Shown here piece by piece: positions 24,243 through 35,800 of a stretch of 64,000 nucleotides of DNA. How positions within the stretch are numbered: position 1 is the first letter of the stretch; each line of letters begins with the position of its first letter. The stretch is from Cercis canadensis. Taxonomy: Eukaryota > Streptophyta > Magnoliopsida > Fabales > Fabaceae. Under the pieces are notes generated by a model. The model made no database searches and was not told the origin of the DNA. It saw only the letters and a program-made list of their open reading frames with translations. The position numbers and the translations under genes are program-made. The stretch is from contig QAOA01004723.1 in assembly GCA_003255065.1 (NCBI GenBank), positions 129,306 to 193,305 on the forward strand. Reading direction: 5' to 3'.

Positions 24243-24594
24243 TTTTTTTTAGTCTTTGAAAAATATAGTTATTGACAAATTCATCTTCTAAAAATTTTTA
24301 GTGACAAATTGGCCATTGAATTATTATTCTGTCTGACAAATTAGTCATCTGGTACTTTAATGAGAAAAGTTTTGGATCTCTGCAGACTCATTTCCTAAAT
24401 TTTTTTCATTGATCTTGTTTAGCTATGTTTAAGCCCTCATTTTCTCATTTCAAGTCCTTCTTTTCTTTCCACTGATCTTGCCTACCGGAGGACTAATTTG
24501 TCAGTAGAATAATAATTCAAGAACCAATTTGTCACTAAAAATTTTTGGAAGACGAATTTGTCAGTAATTACATTTTTTAAGGACTAAAAAATGG
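24243..24594. mobile_element. Foldback MITE with inverted arms of about 110 bases
   Basis: The left arm 24243-24356 and right arm 24482-24594 are imperfect reverse complements. Shared blocks include AAAAATTTTTAGTGACAAATT on one side and its complement on the other, and GAATTATTATTCT with AGAATAATAATTC. The loop of about 125 bases is non-coding. The repeated TGACAAATT words inside each arm show internal repetition. No clear target-site duplication was found. Confidence 0.65.
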
Positions 24595-25787
24595 CTTATG
24601 GTCAAGTATTAAATTAGATAGAATGCACAATACAATAAAAAAAACAAAAAGCCGTCACCAACTTGTCAATTGATAAGGATGAAAACACTTTGTTTACAAG
24701 ACTTAAGTTTTATTTTTGCTATTATAACAGTCCACTCTTTGTAGGCGATCTATCCAATTAGTTCTAAGAACAAAGGAAACGATAAAAGTAAACTTTCATT
24801 AGTGCTTCCCTAACATGAATATTAGAGCGAAAGCGAGTGCTAGCTTTCCACATGATTGACTTACTCATTCACTGGGATTGAAACTAGCCTAGAATAGTTT
24901 GGAGGGGAGGTTACCATACCTTGATTTTCAGGCTAAAGCTTTAAGGGACTTCTAATAGGGCTTGTGAAATGCTTTATCATTCTTACTATTGAGTGTAAGC
25001 TCTCTTTGAGGCATATGACATGCCTAGTACTAAACTTTCTTCGCCCAAAAAAAGAAAAAANAAAGAAAAAAAAAGAAAAAGAGGCAGTCAACACTCAAAC
25101 AAATCCCATAAAATAGAAGGATAAAGAGACATAAAAGCAATTGTCAGTTGCCATGATTTAGCTTTCCAAAAAATTAAATTATGTAAACATTTAACTAAAA
25201 TAATCATGTACACATGCATAGACGGATTATAAGTATGGGAGAGAGGATAATAGAAATCTAATAACAAGATCCATTTGGTATAACAAAGTAAATTTATAAG
25301 TCGTAAAATAGGGATTCTTATAGAATTGATTTCGAAAAGGATTTATATAGAGAAGGTGGAGAATTGATTCTGGATAGGATTTATTAGAAAATAATTTATA
25401 AGGAAATAATTGATTTCGAAAGGAGTAGCTTTTTTTAAGCTTTTTTTAGGATTGAATTGCAAGTATGTTATATTAGACAGCAAATAAATTGGTTATAAGT
25501 ATAAAAAAAAAAAAAAGTAAATAGAAAATCGATAATGACTAAGCCCATTGCTCCCCTCCCATATCTGTTGTGAGATTCCACTAAAAATAGTGTTCTATGA
25601 TTCATTATTCAAATAACTATATATACCTTAAAACAAACTTTTTTTTTTGTGAATAAAATAATTTATAATCATTGTACTTTTTTTTTTATTACTTTTTTTT
25701 ATTTCTTTTATCTCTCTTCACAAATCCGCTTTCTCTATTTAATTAACTCGCACGAGCTTGCAACTAGTTTAGAGAAATGCTAAAGAC
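24595..25787. other. Intergenic, retroposon 3' end and low-complexity sequence
   Basis: A segment ending at about 25050 (TTTCTTCGCCC followed by an A-run with an N at 25061) looks like the tail of a SINE or LINE on the + strand, starting perhaps near 24720. The rest is AT-rich with several long A or T runs. No gene was seen. Confidence 0.35.
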
Positions 25788-25789
25788 TT

Positions 25790-26720
25790 ATAGTTGAAGA
25801 TCTGAGATAGTTTCCCAAGTGAAAAGGGTATTGCTCTGGGAGATGATCATGTGCTTGTTTGGTTCCAAGGTAGATTCCGTAGTGTAAAAATCAAAAGCTT
25901 CTTTATGACAAGTTTGAGCAAAATTTGTTGCCCAACTTTTCATAGTCTCAATTTTCTGCAGTTTCCAATTTCCTTAGATATGCTCCCAGAAAAATTGTTC
26001 TGCCACAATAATATCTACAACTTCTGAAGCTCATATAGCTCTTTCGGTAGCAATAATTTCATATAAAAACATCCACAAGCTCTGAAAAATTGCTTAGAAA
26101 CTCACCAGAAATAAATTGAGAGAATTACCAAAAAAGAAAGAAAAGAAAATTTTGTTTCAAAAACAGAATTGAACAACATGATGACCAATGGTCACTGTTT
26201 GATTTTTAATGGTCACTTTCTGCTTTTGTAATAAATGTTTCTTATCTTTCTTTTTCTGTAATTCTCTCAAATAAATTGTTGCCTTTAGCTGCTTACATTA
26301 TCCAACGAATCAGGTATTGAACTAGAAATTTGAGTGTTAAGCAACACCCAATATTGTCAAATTCCAGAAGTCACCAAGGTCAGCTTTGCCCACATTACCT
26401 TTGTTTCTGCCAGCATGTATAACTCCCATTTCCAGATCTAGAAGTTTCCTTAACACAGTCACTAAGCTCCCATGGAATCTTCCTGGTTTAAGGTCTTGGA
26501 TTGGAGATATTGAAGCTTCCTTATGGTTGAGGGAATGTTACCCACAAAACTATGAAACCCAAAGTCAAAATACTGTAAGCATAGAGTAATTGCCAATATC
26601 ATGTAAGATAGTCCCACTGACATCAGAGATGACAAGCTAATGAAGGATGACAGGGAAGAATCATTGGATGGAATGAATAGAGCTAGGTCGACTGTTTGGA
26701 TGTTAATCTCAGTAATCAAG
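25790..26720 (-). pseudogene. LRR receptor-kinase remnant
   Basis: Conceptual minus-strand reading, interrupted by several stops, gives LRR sequence. Around 26060-25950 it reads LPKELYELQKL, a stop, then ILLWQNNFSGSI-KEIGNCRKL. Around 26560-26480 it reads SFVGNIPSTIRKLQYLQ. These are standard plant extracellular LRR repeats (LxxLxxLxLxxNxFSGxIPxxIG). No kinase domain is present nearby. A 151-base MITE (26118-26268) lies between the two readable pieces, so the remnant was both mutated and interrupted. Confidence 0.6.
26118..26268. mobile_element. Mutator-type MITE with perfect 9-base target-site duplication
   Basis: The element is 151 bases long. Its termini GAGAGAATTAC and GTAATTCTCTC are perfect 11-base inverted repeats, and the inverted similarity continues imperfectly for about 55 bases. 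It is flanked by AAATAAATT at 26109-26117 and 26269-26277. A 9-base duplication is the hallmark of the Mutator superfamily. It has no coding capacity. Confidence 0.8.
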
Positions 26721-28624
26721 TTTTTGGAACTGCGCTTGATGTAAGACCATAAGAAGGGTGTTTCTATTCTACCCCATGTGGGGTAAGGAGTTCAATGACA
26801 ATGGCATGGAACAAACTTTTGATTTTGGTACCAGTTGGGAATCCTCTTGTGAAACCCTCTCTTTCCCTCTCTCAATCCTCGCCCCAAATGCTCCAGCTCC
26901 AAAGAGAACATACACTCCACATGTGAGAAACTAAGAACAACTTTTGTTGATATAGTTCTTTCCTTATCACCAAGCTCACTAACCCGATACCCCTTGTAAC
27001 CTTTTGACCATATTTGAACAAAAACCCACATTACCCTTCAGATTTTTTTCACTGATAAGTAACAGATTCACAACCAGACATGTCAAAGAGGGCAATTAGA
27101 GCACATTCAGAGTAACTAATATTTGAACTCATGTTGCAACAACAATGACTAAAATACAACCACAAGGAATAAACTAGACAAAGAATGATCAGTGGGTCAA
27201 AGCTCCGAAAAACATCACTCAAAAATCAAAATCAGCAGAAACAGGAAGAACAGAGATAGGTCACGGGTTCTAAGCATTAATTATTATAACAGAGAGAAAG
27301 AAATCACAGAAAATGGAGAAGTTGAACCCAGAGACATAAAAGAGAACTTTTACCTTGGAGAAAAACCAGTAAAGTTGACATAGGAGAAGTATGTCGGTGA
27401 CTGGAGGTAGGTGTATCAACTGTGGTGAGACAAGAGGTTGAAGGCAAGGCTTCCGGGGTGAGCATCTGTTGGAAATGGTTTATTTACCTTCTCTAAGAAA
27501 ATAATATTTTTCTTCAAGAATAGTATAGCACCTTATAATGAAATATCACTTATTTCTTGGCAATTATTGCAATTTGTGACTTATCCACGATTATTTTTCA
27601 GTCTATTCACCATAGCTGCATCATCCGCTCCTATCAAAATACAGTGCTAAAATATTTTTTGGCTTCAGTTAAAGCAAAAGGGAAAGATAATTTATTCAAA
27701 TATTCTTTCAAATGTTTGCAACTCAATGCCATAAGACTAGTACGCAGATCCCATATTGAAACATAAATGAGAACCTGTTTTTTAATCACAAAAAACAAAG
27801 GGAAAGCAATAAGAAACTATATTAATTCAACTAATCCTAAAAGCAAATTTAGCTGCTATCTATTGTTGATGATTTGGACCACCTTCATTAACACCATCAA
27901 GATTGACTTGTAGGTCATCTTTCACATATTCAGTCTTACATAAACCATAAATCCATTAGAACACAAATTAGTATATATTACCTCAGCCTATTTTCAACAT
28001 AAGTTGTATTGAGTTGAGCCTCTCTTAAATTTTGTGACTCAAAAAGTCACAGATTTCCAAGTTTCAGTCATATATCCATATAAAGAATTTTGTCCATATA
28101 AGTATAATAATTTATGAAAAATTTACAGATTACTCGATATTTACTTGATAATATGCAAGATTGGCCTTACAATGTCCTTATTCTTCCAATATCACATCAC
28201 GGAAGGAAAAATAAGATCATAAGTTCATAACCAAAGCCAGAATTGACCAAATCCAAAGATGAGAGATGGACTATTCCTCCGGGATACAGTTATTTACAGC
28301 CTTCTACCATAAAACTAAAAAAATATATACTTTCATGCTTTCCTTATTCTGAATATGACATCTGACAAGTATTTGAAATAATACGTCTTAACTCCATTAA
28401 ACCAATCATCTCTATTTTTCACATTTACACAGAAAATTTTATATAATGTTTCAGAATATGAACACAGACTAATCTTTTACCCAATGCCTTAGGCTTATAG
28501 CAGAAGACTTTATACACAGACAAGGTTGAACGCAGCACAGAACAATGTTAATCACCACTAGCAGAACCAGTAAATGTCTTCTCATGCAATGAAACAAATA
28601 TAGAAAAAAATTGTGTGAAGAGCA
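26721..28624. other. Intergenic, no gene supported
   Basis: Mixed AT-rich sequence. A minus-strand frame at 26792-27031 and a plus-strand frame at 27192-27383 are open but match nothing I recognise and have no supporting splice or promoter context. No RNA gene was recognised. Confidence 0.3.
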
Positions 28625-28901
28625 TAAAGGTCTAAAAGGCCTCTAATATGCAGATCCCCACATATATAATCTGCGTGCATAAGCATATGGAGAGAGCAAC
28701 CAAGTGAGAGAAAAAGATTTCAGATTACATCAATATTACAACTTTCTTTATGAATATTCATTNAAAGGTCTAAAAGGCCCCTAATATGCAGATCCCCACA
28801 TATATAATCTGTGTGCATAAGCATATGGAGAGAGCAACCAAGTGAGAGAAAAAGATTTCAGATTACATCAATATTACAACTTTCTTTATGAATATTCATT
28901 C
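28625..28901. repeat. 138-base duplication across a single N (assembly join)
   Basis: 28625-28762 and 28764-28901 are nearly identical (one visible difference early, another near the middle) and are separated by one N at 28763. This is most simply two overlapping contig ends that were not merged. The sequence lies in the 3' flank of the GnT-II gene. Confidence 0.85.
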
Positions 28902-29073
28902 AATTGTACAAATAACTAAAACTTTCCAACATCATCAATTATTGAAAATAGTGGCATTTGTAAAGGACTAATTTTAATTCCTCTTTTCAAAATCTAACCT
29001 ACGCAGATTATGCTATAGTATACCTACCAAAAACAAAAAAAAAGGAAAAGATGAAAAAGAAGTAGCCAGAAAC

Positions 29074-30369
29074 TCAACTCTTACAAAAAGAAGCATTGTT
29101 TCTGCAGTGATACAACTTGGCAAAATTCAAGCATAACTGGTGATCTCTGTCATCTCCCCAACCTCCCCAACCTTTAAACCCAGCCTTATACCCAGGCTGA
29201 TTTTTATAGATGTGCACATCCCATTCAGAGTTGATGTGAGGAGCCTTGTCATACTCTTCTACTTTAATGTTCACCATGCCATTATCAATACAAGCTTTTT
29301 TCTCTCCCTGACCCTGATGCAAACCACACTTCCCGAAGTGAACTGCACTAGTCCTGGGACCTCGTAATGAGTAGACGGGACTACCAAATGAAGGATAAAC
29401 AGTAGCCCACATTGTGATATCCCAATTGTAGTCATCAAAGAAACAAAATTCTCCGGCTTTCTTATGTATTTTCCTCCAAACAGTTCGATTGAAGGAGTAA
29501 CCCACGTTTCCCATCCTCTCTGCAATTAAACTTTCCCACCCTTCACCCCTTGAGTTCACATCAGAAGGTGCTAAATTTGCAGCATAGCAATCAGGGCACA
29601 TTTTGGACTTCAGTGACGTTAGAATCTGTAAATTACGATATGCATTGGGAAATATGAAGTGGTCCTCCTCAATGAAAAGAATATGACCAGAATGCTCCCT
29701 TGTCTCCTTCAATCCATCCCAAACTGTGTTCATCATCCACCACCAATGGTGCTTCAATGAAACAATCTTCGGCGAGCGGTGGTTTCCATACTGATCAGGA
29801 TCTCCTTCGCAATGTTTTTCACTGGCAACATCCTTATCCTTACAGTCAGTGGGTGAGACTCCAGGAAAACTCTTGGAAAACAGATGGGGCGAGTATGGAG
29901 CAAATATCTGTTTAACTTGGCAAAATCTGATACCGTCAACGATCTTGTTCATATTCTCAAAGAACCCATCATGACTAATAATTAGTAAGGTCTCATTAAT
30001 GCCTAAAACCCGCGAAAGGGTGTCAACAACTACTTGGAGATATTGAGGTCGGTTGTGAACATATAGAACAATGACAATATGATCCTTGGCAAGAGTTGGA
30101 TATAGATCCAAGTTTCTTGGGGGCAACTGGTTTCGCTTTTCCAATTCAAGTGACAAGTCATTCTGTGTGGGAAGACTCTGTCCATCGGTAACATCAGAAT
30201 ATGGAGAACCACCTTCAACTTCATCTAGATGCCGGCTCACTATGGGTGAATTTGAATTTGTTCCAAGGAGAAATATCAGTAGCAAAACCCCAGATAATGT
30301 AATGAACACTACAGATAATAGGCGGCGAAGAGCTGCATCTTTAAGGTGGGTCTTTCTATAACCAGCCAT
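29074..30369 (-). CDS. GNTII: Alpha-1,6-mannosyl-glycoprotein 2-beta-N-acetylglucosaminyltransferase (GnT-II)
   Basis: A single coding exon of 431 residues. It is a type II Golgi membrane protein: a short basic cytosolic N-terminus, a hydrophobic anchor at about residues 17-36, a stem, then a GT16 (MGAT2) catalytic domain. Visible family segments include VIVLYVHNRPQYL, QYGNHRSPKIVSLKHHWWWM, the acidic metal-binding site in ILFIEEDHFIFPNAYRN, and FCFFDDYNWDITMWA with several conserved cysteines. The enzyme adds GlcNAc to the alpha-1,6 mannose arm during complex N-glycan synthesis. The ATG at 30369 has a good context (CCATGGC) and gives a length near Arabidopsis At2g05320. An in-frame ATG at 30381 would add four residues. 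A likely 5' UTR intron has its acceptor near 30628. Confidence 0.95.
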   Translation of the reverse strand: MAGYRKTHLKDAALRRLLSVVFITLSGVLLLIFLLGTNSNSPIVSRHLDEVEGGSPYSDVTDGQSLPTQNDLSLELEKRNQLPPRNLDLYPTLAKDHIVIVLYVHNRPQYLQVVVDTLSRVLGINETLLIISHDGFFENMNKIVDGIRFCQVKQIFAPYSPHLFSKSFPGVSPTDCKDKDVASEKHCEGDPDQYGNHRSPKIVSLKHHWWWMMNTVWDGLKETREHSGHILFIEEDHFIFPNAYRNLQILTSLKSKMCPDCYAANLAPSDVNSRGEGWESLIAERMGNVGYSFNRTVWRKIHKKAGEFCFFDDYNWDITMWATVYPSFGSPVYSLRGPRTSAVHFGKCGLHQGQGEKKACIDNGMVNIKVEEYDKAPHINSEWDVHIYKNQPGYKAGFKGWGGWGDDRDHQLCLNFAKLYHCRNNASFCKS

Positions 30370-31559
30370 GGAACTAACCATACACAAAGCTTGAAATGAT
30401 TCTATAGAGATTTACAAATTACAGCAAACATAGCTTCAGCAAATCCATAAAAGAAATTCCAATCCTCCAATTAGAAAAAAAACCCACTATTTAACATATC
30501 CACACTCCAAATTGAATAAGCAGGAAGTTAAGCATCAAAAACCTATGATAACCTTGATATTAAGATTGAAGCAGCAACATGCTCTTCCAGTTGAAGTTCA
30601 TGAACCAAAATCTGAGCTTCCTTTTCCTGCAAATAGAGTCAGATGCACAAATCAAGCTTCTTGAAGTAAAATCTGTAAAACCCTTGACTTAAACGCTGGA
30701 AACAAAGGAATTTAAGGTGAAATCCCAAGTGGGTATTTCCCAGAATCAAGAATCGAAGCCTTACATTATTACCCAGAAGCATATTCCAGTTAAAATATAC
30801 AACTTTTCTAGCTGAAGACTTTTGTTAGCAGTGTTAACGAAGTTAAGAGACCAAAAGAGGGTTGGAAGCGAACTTTCAAAATAAGACTGAGGGGAAGGAA
30901 AAATCAAAGTTAATTGTCTGTTACGCGGTCGGGTCCAGGGTTGCAATCAAGGTACCGGCAACTTCAAGGCAAGAGAAAATGGGGCAAATTACAGTTAAGA
31001 CCCTCTGTGGACTCTGTGTATTTAATTAATTGAAAAGTAATTATCAGTCTTAAATAAGAATTTGCTGCCATGATCTAGTGGGATGGAAGTTAATAGAAGA
31101 GTAGATAAACTAAGTTACTATTTTTGGGTTGGGCTAGTTACAAATATAATGAGTTAATTGGTTATGATTTTTATTATAAAATAAATTTTATTTAAATGGT
31201 AGAAAATATATTATTATAGTTTATTAGATTTTAGTCCTTATAATTTCACTTTCTTCTTTATTTTAGTTTTTATTGTTTCACTTATTTTTCAACTGAGTTC
31301 ATGTTTTTATTAAACTATAGGAAACTCGAGTTTAATGAAATCCCTTTTTAATAGATAGGATTGAGGAGGATGGAAGATATTACTCATGTTTCTTTTAGAC
31401 GAGACTAGGTGCCAACATTGCTATTAATTTCAGTGGCCTACCACAGTAAAATGTAAAATTTAGAGAGAATTATTATAAAAGAATTTAAATAAAGATTTTC
31501 TTATTAACCATTTATACTTTTATGATTAGTGGAGTGGTGTTCACATCTCCATGAAGACA
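30370..31559. other. GnT-II upstream region and cluster boundary
   Basis: The first 600 bases probably hold the GnT-II leader exon, a 5' UTR intron and the promoter on the minus strand. The remainder is AT-rich with no gene recognised. Confidence 0.45.
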
Positions 31560-32413
31560 TACAATTTATATTCACACTACTCAATTGGCACCATCTTAGT
31601 TAGAGGTGGCAATTGGGCTGACCCAGGCCAATCAAGCTATAGAGAATATTCAGGCTGGGTCAAGTTGGGCTGAATTTGATCGGGTTGACCGACCCTAATG
31701 TGAAATTTTATTTTTAATTTTTTTGTTATAATGAAAATATATATGTATGAATGTAATCTTTAAACAATTCACAACATAACATAAATGTAAGCCTACCAAT
31801 AATATAACTATTTAATAAACACTATGCCTCAATTTATACAATACAAAATCGTATAAGCACTAATTTAATTTCTTATAAAATACTTAATCTTTTTTATTTT
31901 TAGTGACTCCACTAAATTAAAGAATATGATTCATTTGCAACAAACTAAAACAATAAGCAAATGAAGGAATTTCTATAGATGAATGTCTACAAGAAACTAA
32001 TAAAAAATAATAATAATAATTGGCCAAGCCGGGCCAAAATTGGCCCATTTTTTCAGACCTATATTTTCCAACCTAGCCCAACCCTAACATCAAGCAGAAC
32101 TAGCTAGTCCATCGGGCATGACCCATTTTGCCATCTCTAATCTCAATCATATAAGAAAATAAAATATTTAAAGTGGATCTAGTTGACCTTAAATTGTACC
32201 AATTGTATTAAGCTTTTGGAATGATGCCTAGTTATATAAGTGGTTTGGTTTGGATCTTTGAACCGTTCAAGTACTTGAATAGGTATGAACCACCGAATTG
32301 GCACGATTTTTGAAAATCGGTATGAGCCGGACCAATTTTAAAAAGATGCACAAGGGTTAAGAAAGACTTTATCTCTTACTACTCACTTTCTACTATAATA
32401 CAAAAGAAGACTG
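31560..32413. repeat. Segmental duplication, copy 1 (partner at 44487-45383)
   Basis: About 850 bases match 44487-45383 in the same order with moderate divergence. The match covers a hAT-like element (31601-32139) and flanks on both sides, ending in GAAAGACTTTATCTCTTACT and then TACTATAATACAAAAGAAGA. Because the flanks are shared, the element was already in place when this block was duplicated. It marks a repeated unit border of the NLR cluster. Confidence 0.75.
31601..32139. mobile_element. hAT-like non-autonomous element, copy 1
   Basis: The termini TAGAGGTGGCAA and TTGCCATCTCTA are inverted repeats with one mismatch in 12. Outer GGCC-rich segments surround an AT-rich core. The flanking octamers ATCTTAGT and ATCTCAAT match at 6 of 8 positions, compatible with an old 8-base hAT target duplication. 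There is no coding capacity. Confidence 0.6.
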
Positions 32414-32665
32414 AAGTTGTATATTCTTTCTCGTGATGTAAATAATACAAGATCAGATCAGTTTATATACAGCACCAACTGATGTAATTCACCTCTGCTA
32501 TCCTTCCAGAGAAGTTACACTCCAGCTCATCTATTAACAAACTAATTAACCGTAGTTAATTAACTAACTAACTGAAGTTAATTAACTAACTAAGCAAGTT
32601 ACAATATTTAACTATCTAATTAAAACTTGCAGCTCAAGTTTATTTACATATCTGTACACAACCAA

Positions 32666-32849
32666 ATGATTAATGAAGTTGCACTTTCACAAGCTGTGCA
32701 AAATATTGAAAGCCTTTATGCTGCTAGCTGTAAAATTGAAGGCAATTTCAGCTATAAGGACATCCCATCACTAGAGAGCTATAACTATTGATATCCTGTT
32801 TAAAATGTTTGATATTACAGGATCTGAATGAGCTTATCTATATCTGCAG
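32666..32849 (+). pseudogene. Decayed LRR sequence at the 5' side of unit A
   Basis: From 32666 the reading SQAVQNIESLYAASCKIEG and, further on, DLNELIYICR (32821-32850) matches the LRR consensus of the next exons. The first piece ends in a stop after 32790, and the second is one base out of frame with the LRR that starts at 32850. It looks like the ruined upstream end of what was once one large LRR exon. Confidence 0.5.
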
Positions 32850-35800
32850 GGTCCAAGAAAATTTATTAGCCTTGAAAATCTTCAAAAACTAGACATTTTT
32901 GGATGTACAAAGTTAAAATGTATCTTCTCAACCTCAATCATGGGAAGGCTACCTCAATTGGAGGTGCTACACGTTAGATCTTGCAATCAGCTAGAGCAAA
33001 TCTTTGAGGATGAGGAGTCTCCAAAGGTTTTAAATAGCACTGAAACTTATGAAGGGGATCATTGTCCAAAGAACACTTCAAGTTCATTTGTCGCATTTGA
33101 GGAATTTCCTAATACACCACAAAACCTAGGTACACTTTTTACCGTTCATATGCCCATGGATTTCTTTCTTTATGTTTCTTGCTTGCTTGTTGGTTAGTGT
33201 TAGGAAAACTTTTACCAAATTACATTAATGAGTGTATCAGTAACTTAGTGATTTTTAAGATAATATCCAAATCCTTGTTTTAACAAGTTCTTTTTGCTTG
33301 TTGCCAAGAAAATAGAAAATAAATAAATAAATGGATAATTTTACTGCAATGAAAATAGCTTTAGAACTTATACACTTATCAATTAAATGTAGGAACTTCA
33401 ATATGCTACTCTTTATATGAACGACTTTCAAGATCGCTCAATTTTCATAGCCTTAAAAAAGAGGATGAAGGTCAAAAAAATAAAAGGAGAGAAATGGCTG
33501 AAAATGTTCACGACTTACAAAGTTATATTCCTGTGTTCCTAAGATTAAAGGATCTCGCAATTGCCGAATGCGACTTATTGAAATATACATTCTCAATCTC
33601 TTTTGCTCAAGATCTAGTTAAATTGGAAAAAATGGAAATAGGTGAAAATCTCGGGTTACAATACATATTTAGGGAGAGCAATCAAGGGAATTTGTTATCC
33701 AATCAAAGACAAAACAAGATCCAAATAGAGCTTCCTGCTTTAAAAGAATTGTCTGTTGGATTTCTCCCGAATATCATTTGTCCAGAAAACTTTGCTTTCA
33801 AATGCCCATCCTTGCAAGCATTTTCTTTAGACTCACCGGGGTTGAAGGTCAAGTCTCTCGGCAATTTGATAAATGGTTCAGAAGTGAGAATATCAAATCA
33901 TAATTCAACACAGGTACATCTCTCTCTCTTGCTCTCTCTCACTCACTCACTCACTCACACCCAACCATAAATTCTATGAAATTTTACCATTACATCTTTT
34001 AATTTTGTAAAGGAATTTCTTCACATACAAGAAAAAAAAAAAGTTGCATTCTTAGAATTGAATATCATACTATAATAATATCATAGTTACAAACTTTTGA
34101 TTTCATATTAATTTNAGAAGTGAGAATATCAAGTCATTATTCAACACAGGTACATCTCTCTCTCTTGCTCTCTCTCACTCTCTCTCACTCACTCACACCC
34201 AACCATAAATTCTATGAAATTTTACCATTACATCTTTTAATTTTGTAAAGGAATTTCTTCACATACAAGAAAAAAAAAAAGTTGCATTCTTAGAATTGAA
34301 TATCATACTATAATAATATCATAGTTACAAAATTTTGATTTCATATTAATTTCAAAATATGTCATTAAACTCTTTTCTTTTTATATTGAAAAGATTTTAT
34401 CTCAATGGGTGAAACCACAAAGAGTAATTTTAGGGTGAGCAAATTACATGCCAATATGATATATTAGTATGCCTCAGAGCACTGCAATATTGTCATATTA
34501 TTAATTCACCAACATCAAAACATAGGTAAGGAGTATTTTCTTTTTGTAAGATTTAATAATAACAGTTAACAACACTTTTATAGTCATAACATTAAAGAAC
34601 TGAAAATGAATTAAAAGCATATTTTCTTTTATTAATTAATGATGCATTAAAAGCATATTTTAGTATTTAAAAATCATATTTAACAAAATAATACATTAGT
34701 ATATGTATCTATTATTTTGCACATAATTAAACAAAGGAAGCTTCGGCTTAGTGGTTTGGAAGTTTAGATACCAAGAGAACTAGGTTTGAATACCTTGCCT
34801 TACATATTACTAATGATTCTCGCCGACTTTTTAGTGAGATGGTGAATTCATGATAAACTGCGACATCATTCAAATTATCACTAGACTCAATAATTATCGT
34901 TTTTAAACAAATCATGTAATGTAATGTTTTATTTTACACATTAATTAATTAATGATTCATCTGTAATTTGACATGTACGTACAGGCATCACAAGAGTTTG
35001 TGAAAGGTGAGATCCAACTGAATGGGAAAGATGATTCTCTACAAATCATCAAACATTTACAGACACTGAATGTTCGGAGCTGCGAAATAGATGCCATTTT
35101 CCAATTAGAAGGATTTCAAATCACTAGAGAACAAGGTCCATTGATATTTAGCTTAAGTTACTTGGCATTGGACAATCTTTCTGAGCTAAGGTTTCTATGC
35201 AAGGGTCCCGTATACTCTCTAAACCTTAAAAATCTTAGAGAGTTATTTGTATTTAACTGCGGGAAATTGAAAATTATGTTCTCATCCTCAATTTTGAGAA
35301 GCTTTCCAAAGTTGGAGTACTTAACCATAAGACGATGTGATCAGTTAGAGCAAATCATTGAAGAAGATGAAAAGGAACGACATTTATATAATCTTTCTCA
35401 AGTAGTGTGCTTACCCAGATTGAGTCAAATTGAGATCGAGAAGTGCGACAACTTGAATTATCTTTTCACCATCTTCTCACCTCTTGAGTTTCCACAGCTA
35501 TATTCCCTAAGCATAGCAGAATGCTCTCTATTGGAGAAAGTCTTTGCACATGAAGAAAGTGATACTCAAGATGGACAGACCATCAGGCTCCCAGAGCTGG
35601 GAATATTAAGGTTGAGCAAACTGCCAAACCTCATCAATATCTGTAAAGGGTTTAAGTTGCAATCTTTTTATCCTGAAGTAGAGGATTGTCCAAAGTTCAC
35701 TTCAACAAAAACATCTAATTTCGAAGACATGCCACAGGAATATCAAAACCAAGGTGCCCAATACCCTTCACTTCCTGAATATGTTGATTATGTAGTCATT

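Noticed and set aside
26792-27383. Two open frames of 60-80 residues on opposite strands
   Set aside because: No similarity I recognise, and no start or splice context.
33925-33960. CTCACT repeats as a CRISPR-like or satellite array
   Set aside because: It is a simple microsatellite in a plant intron, and the second copy at 34160-34200 is due to a contig join.
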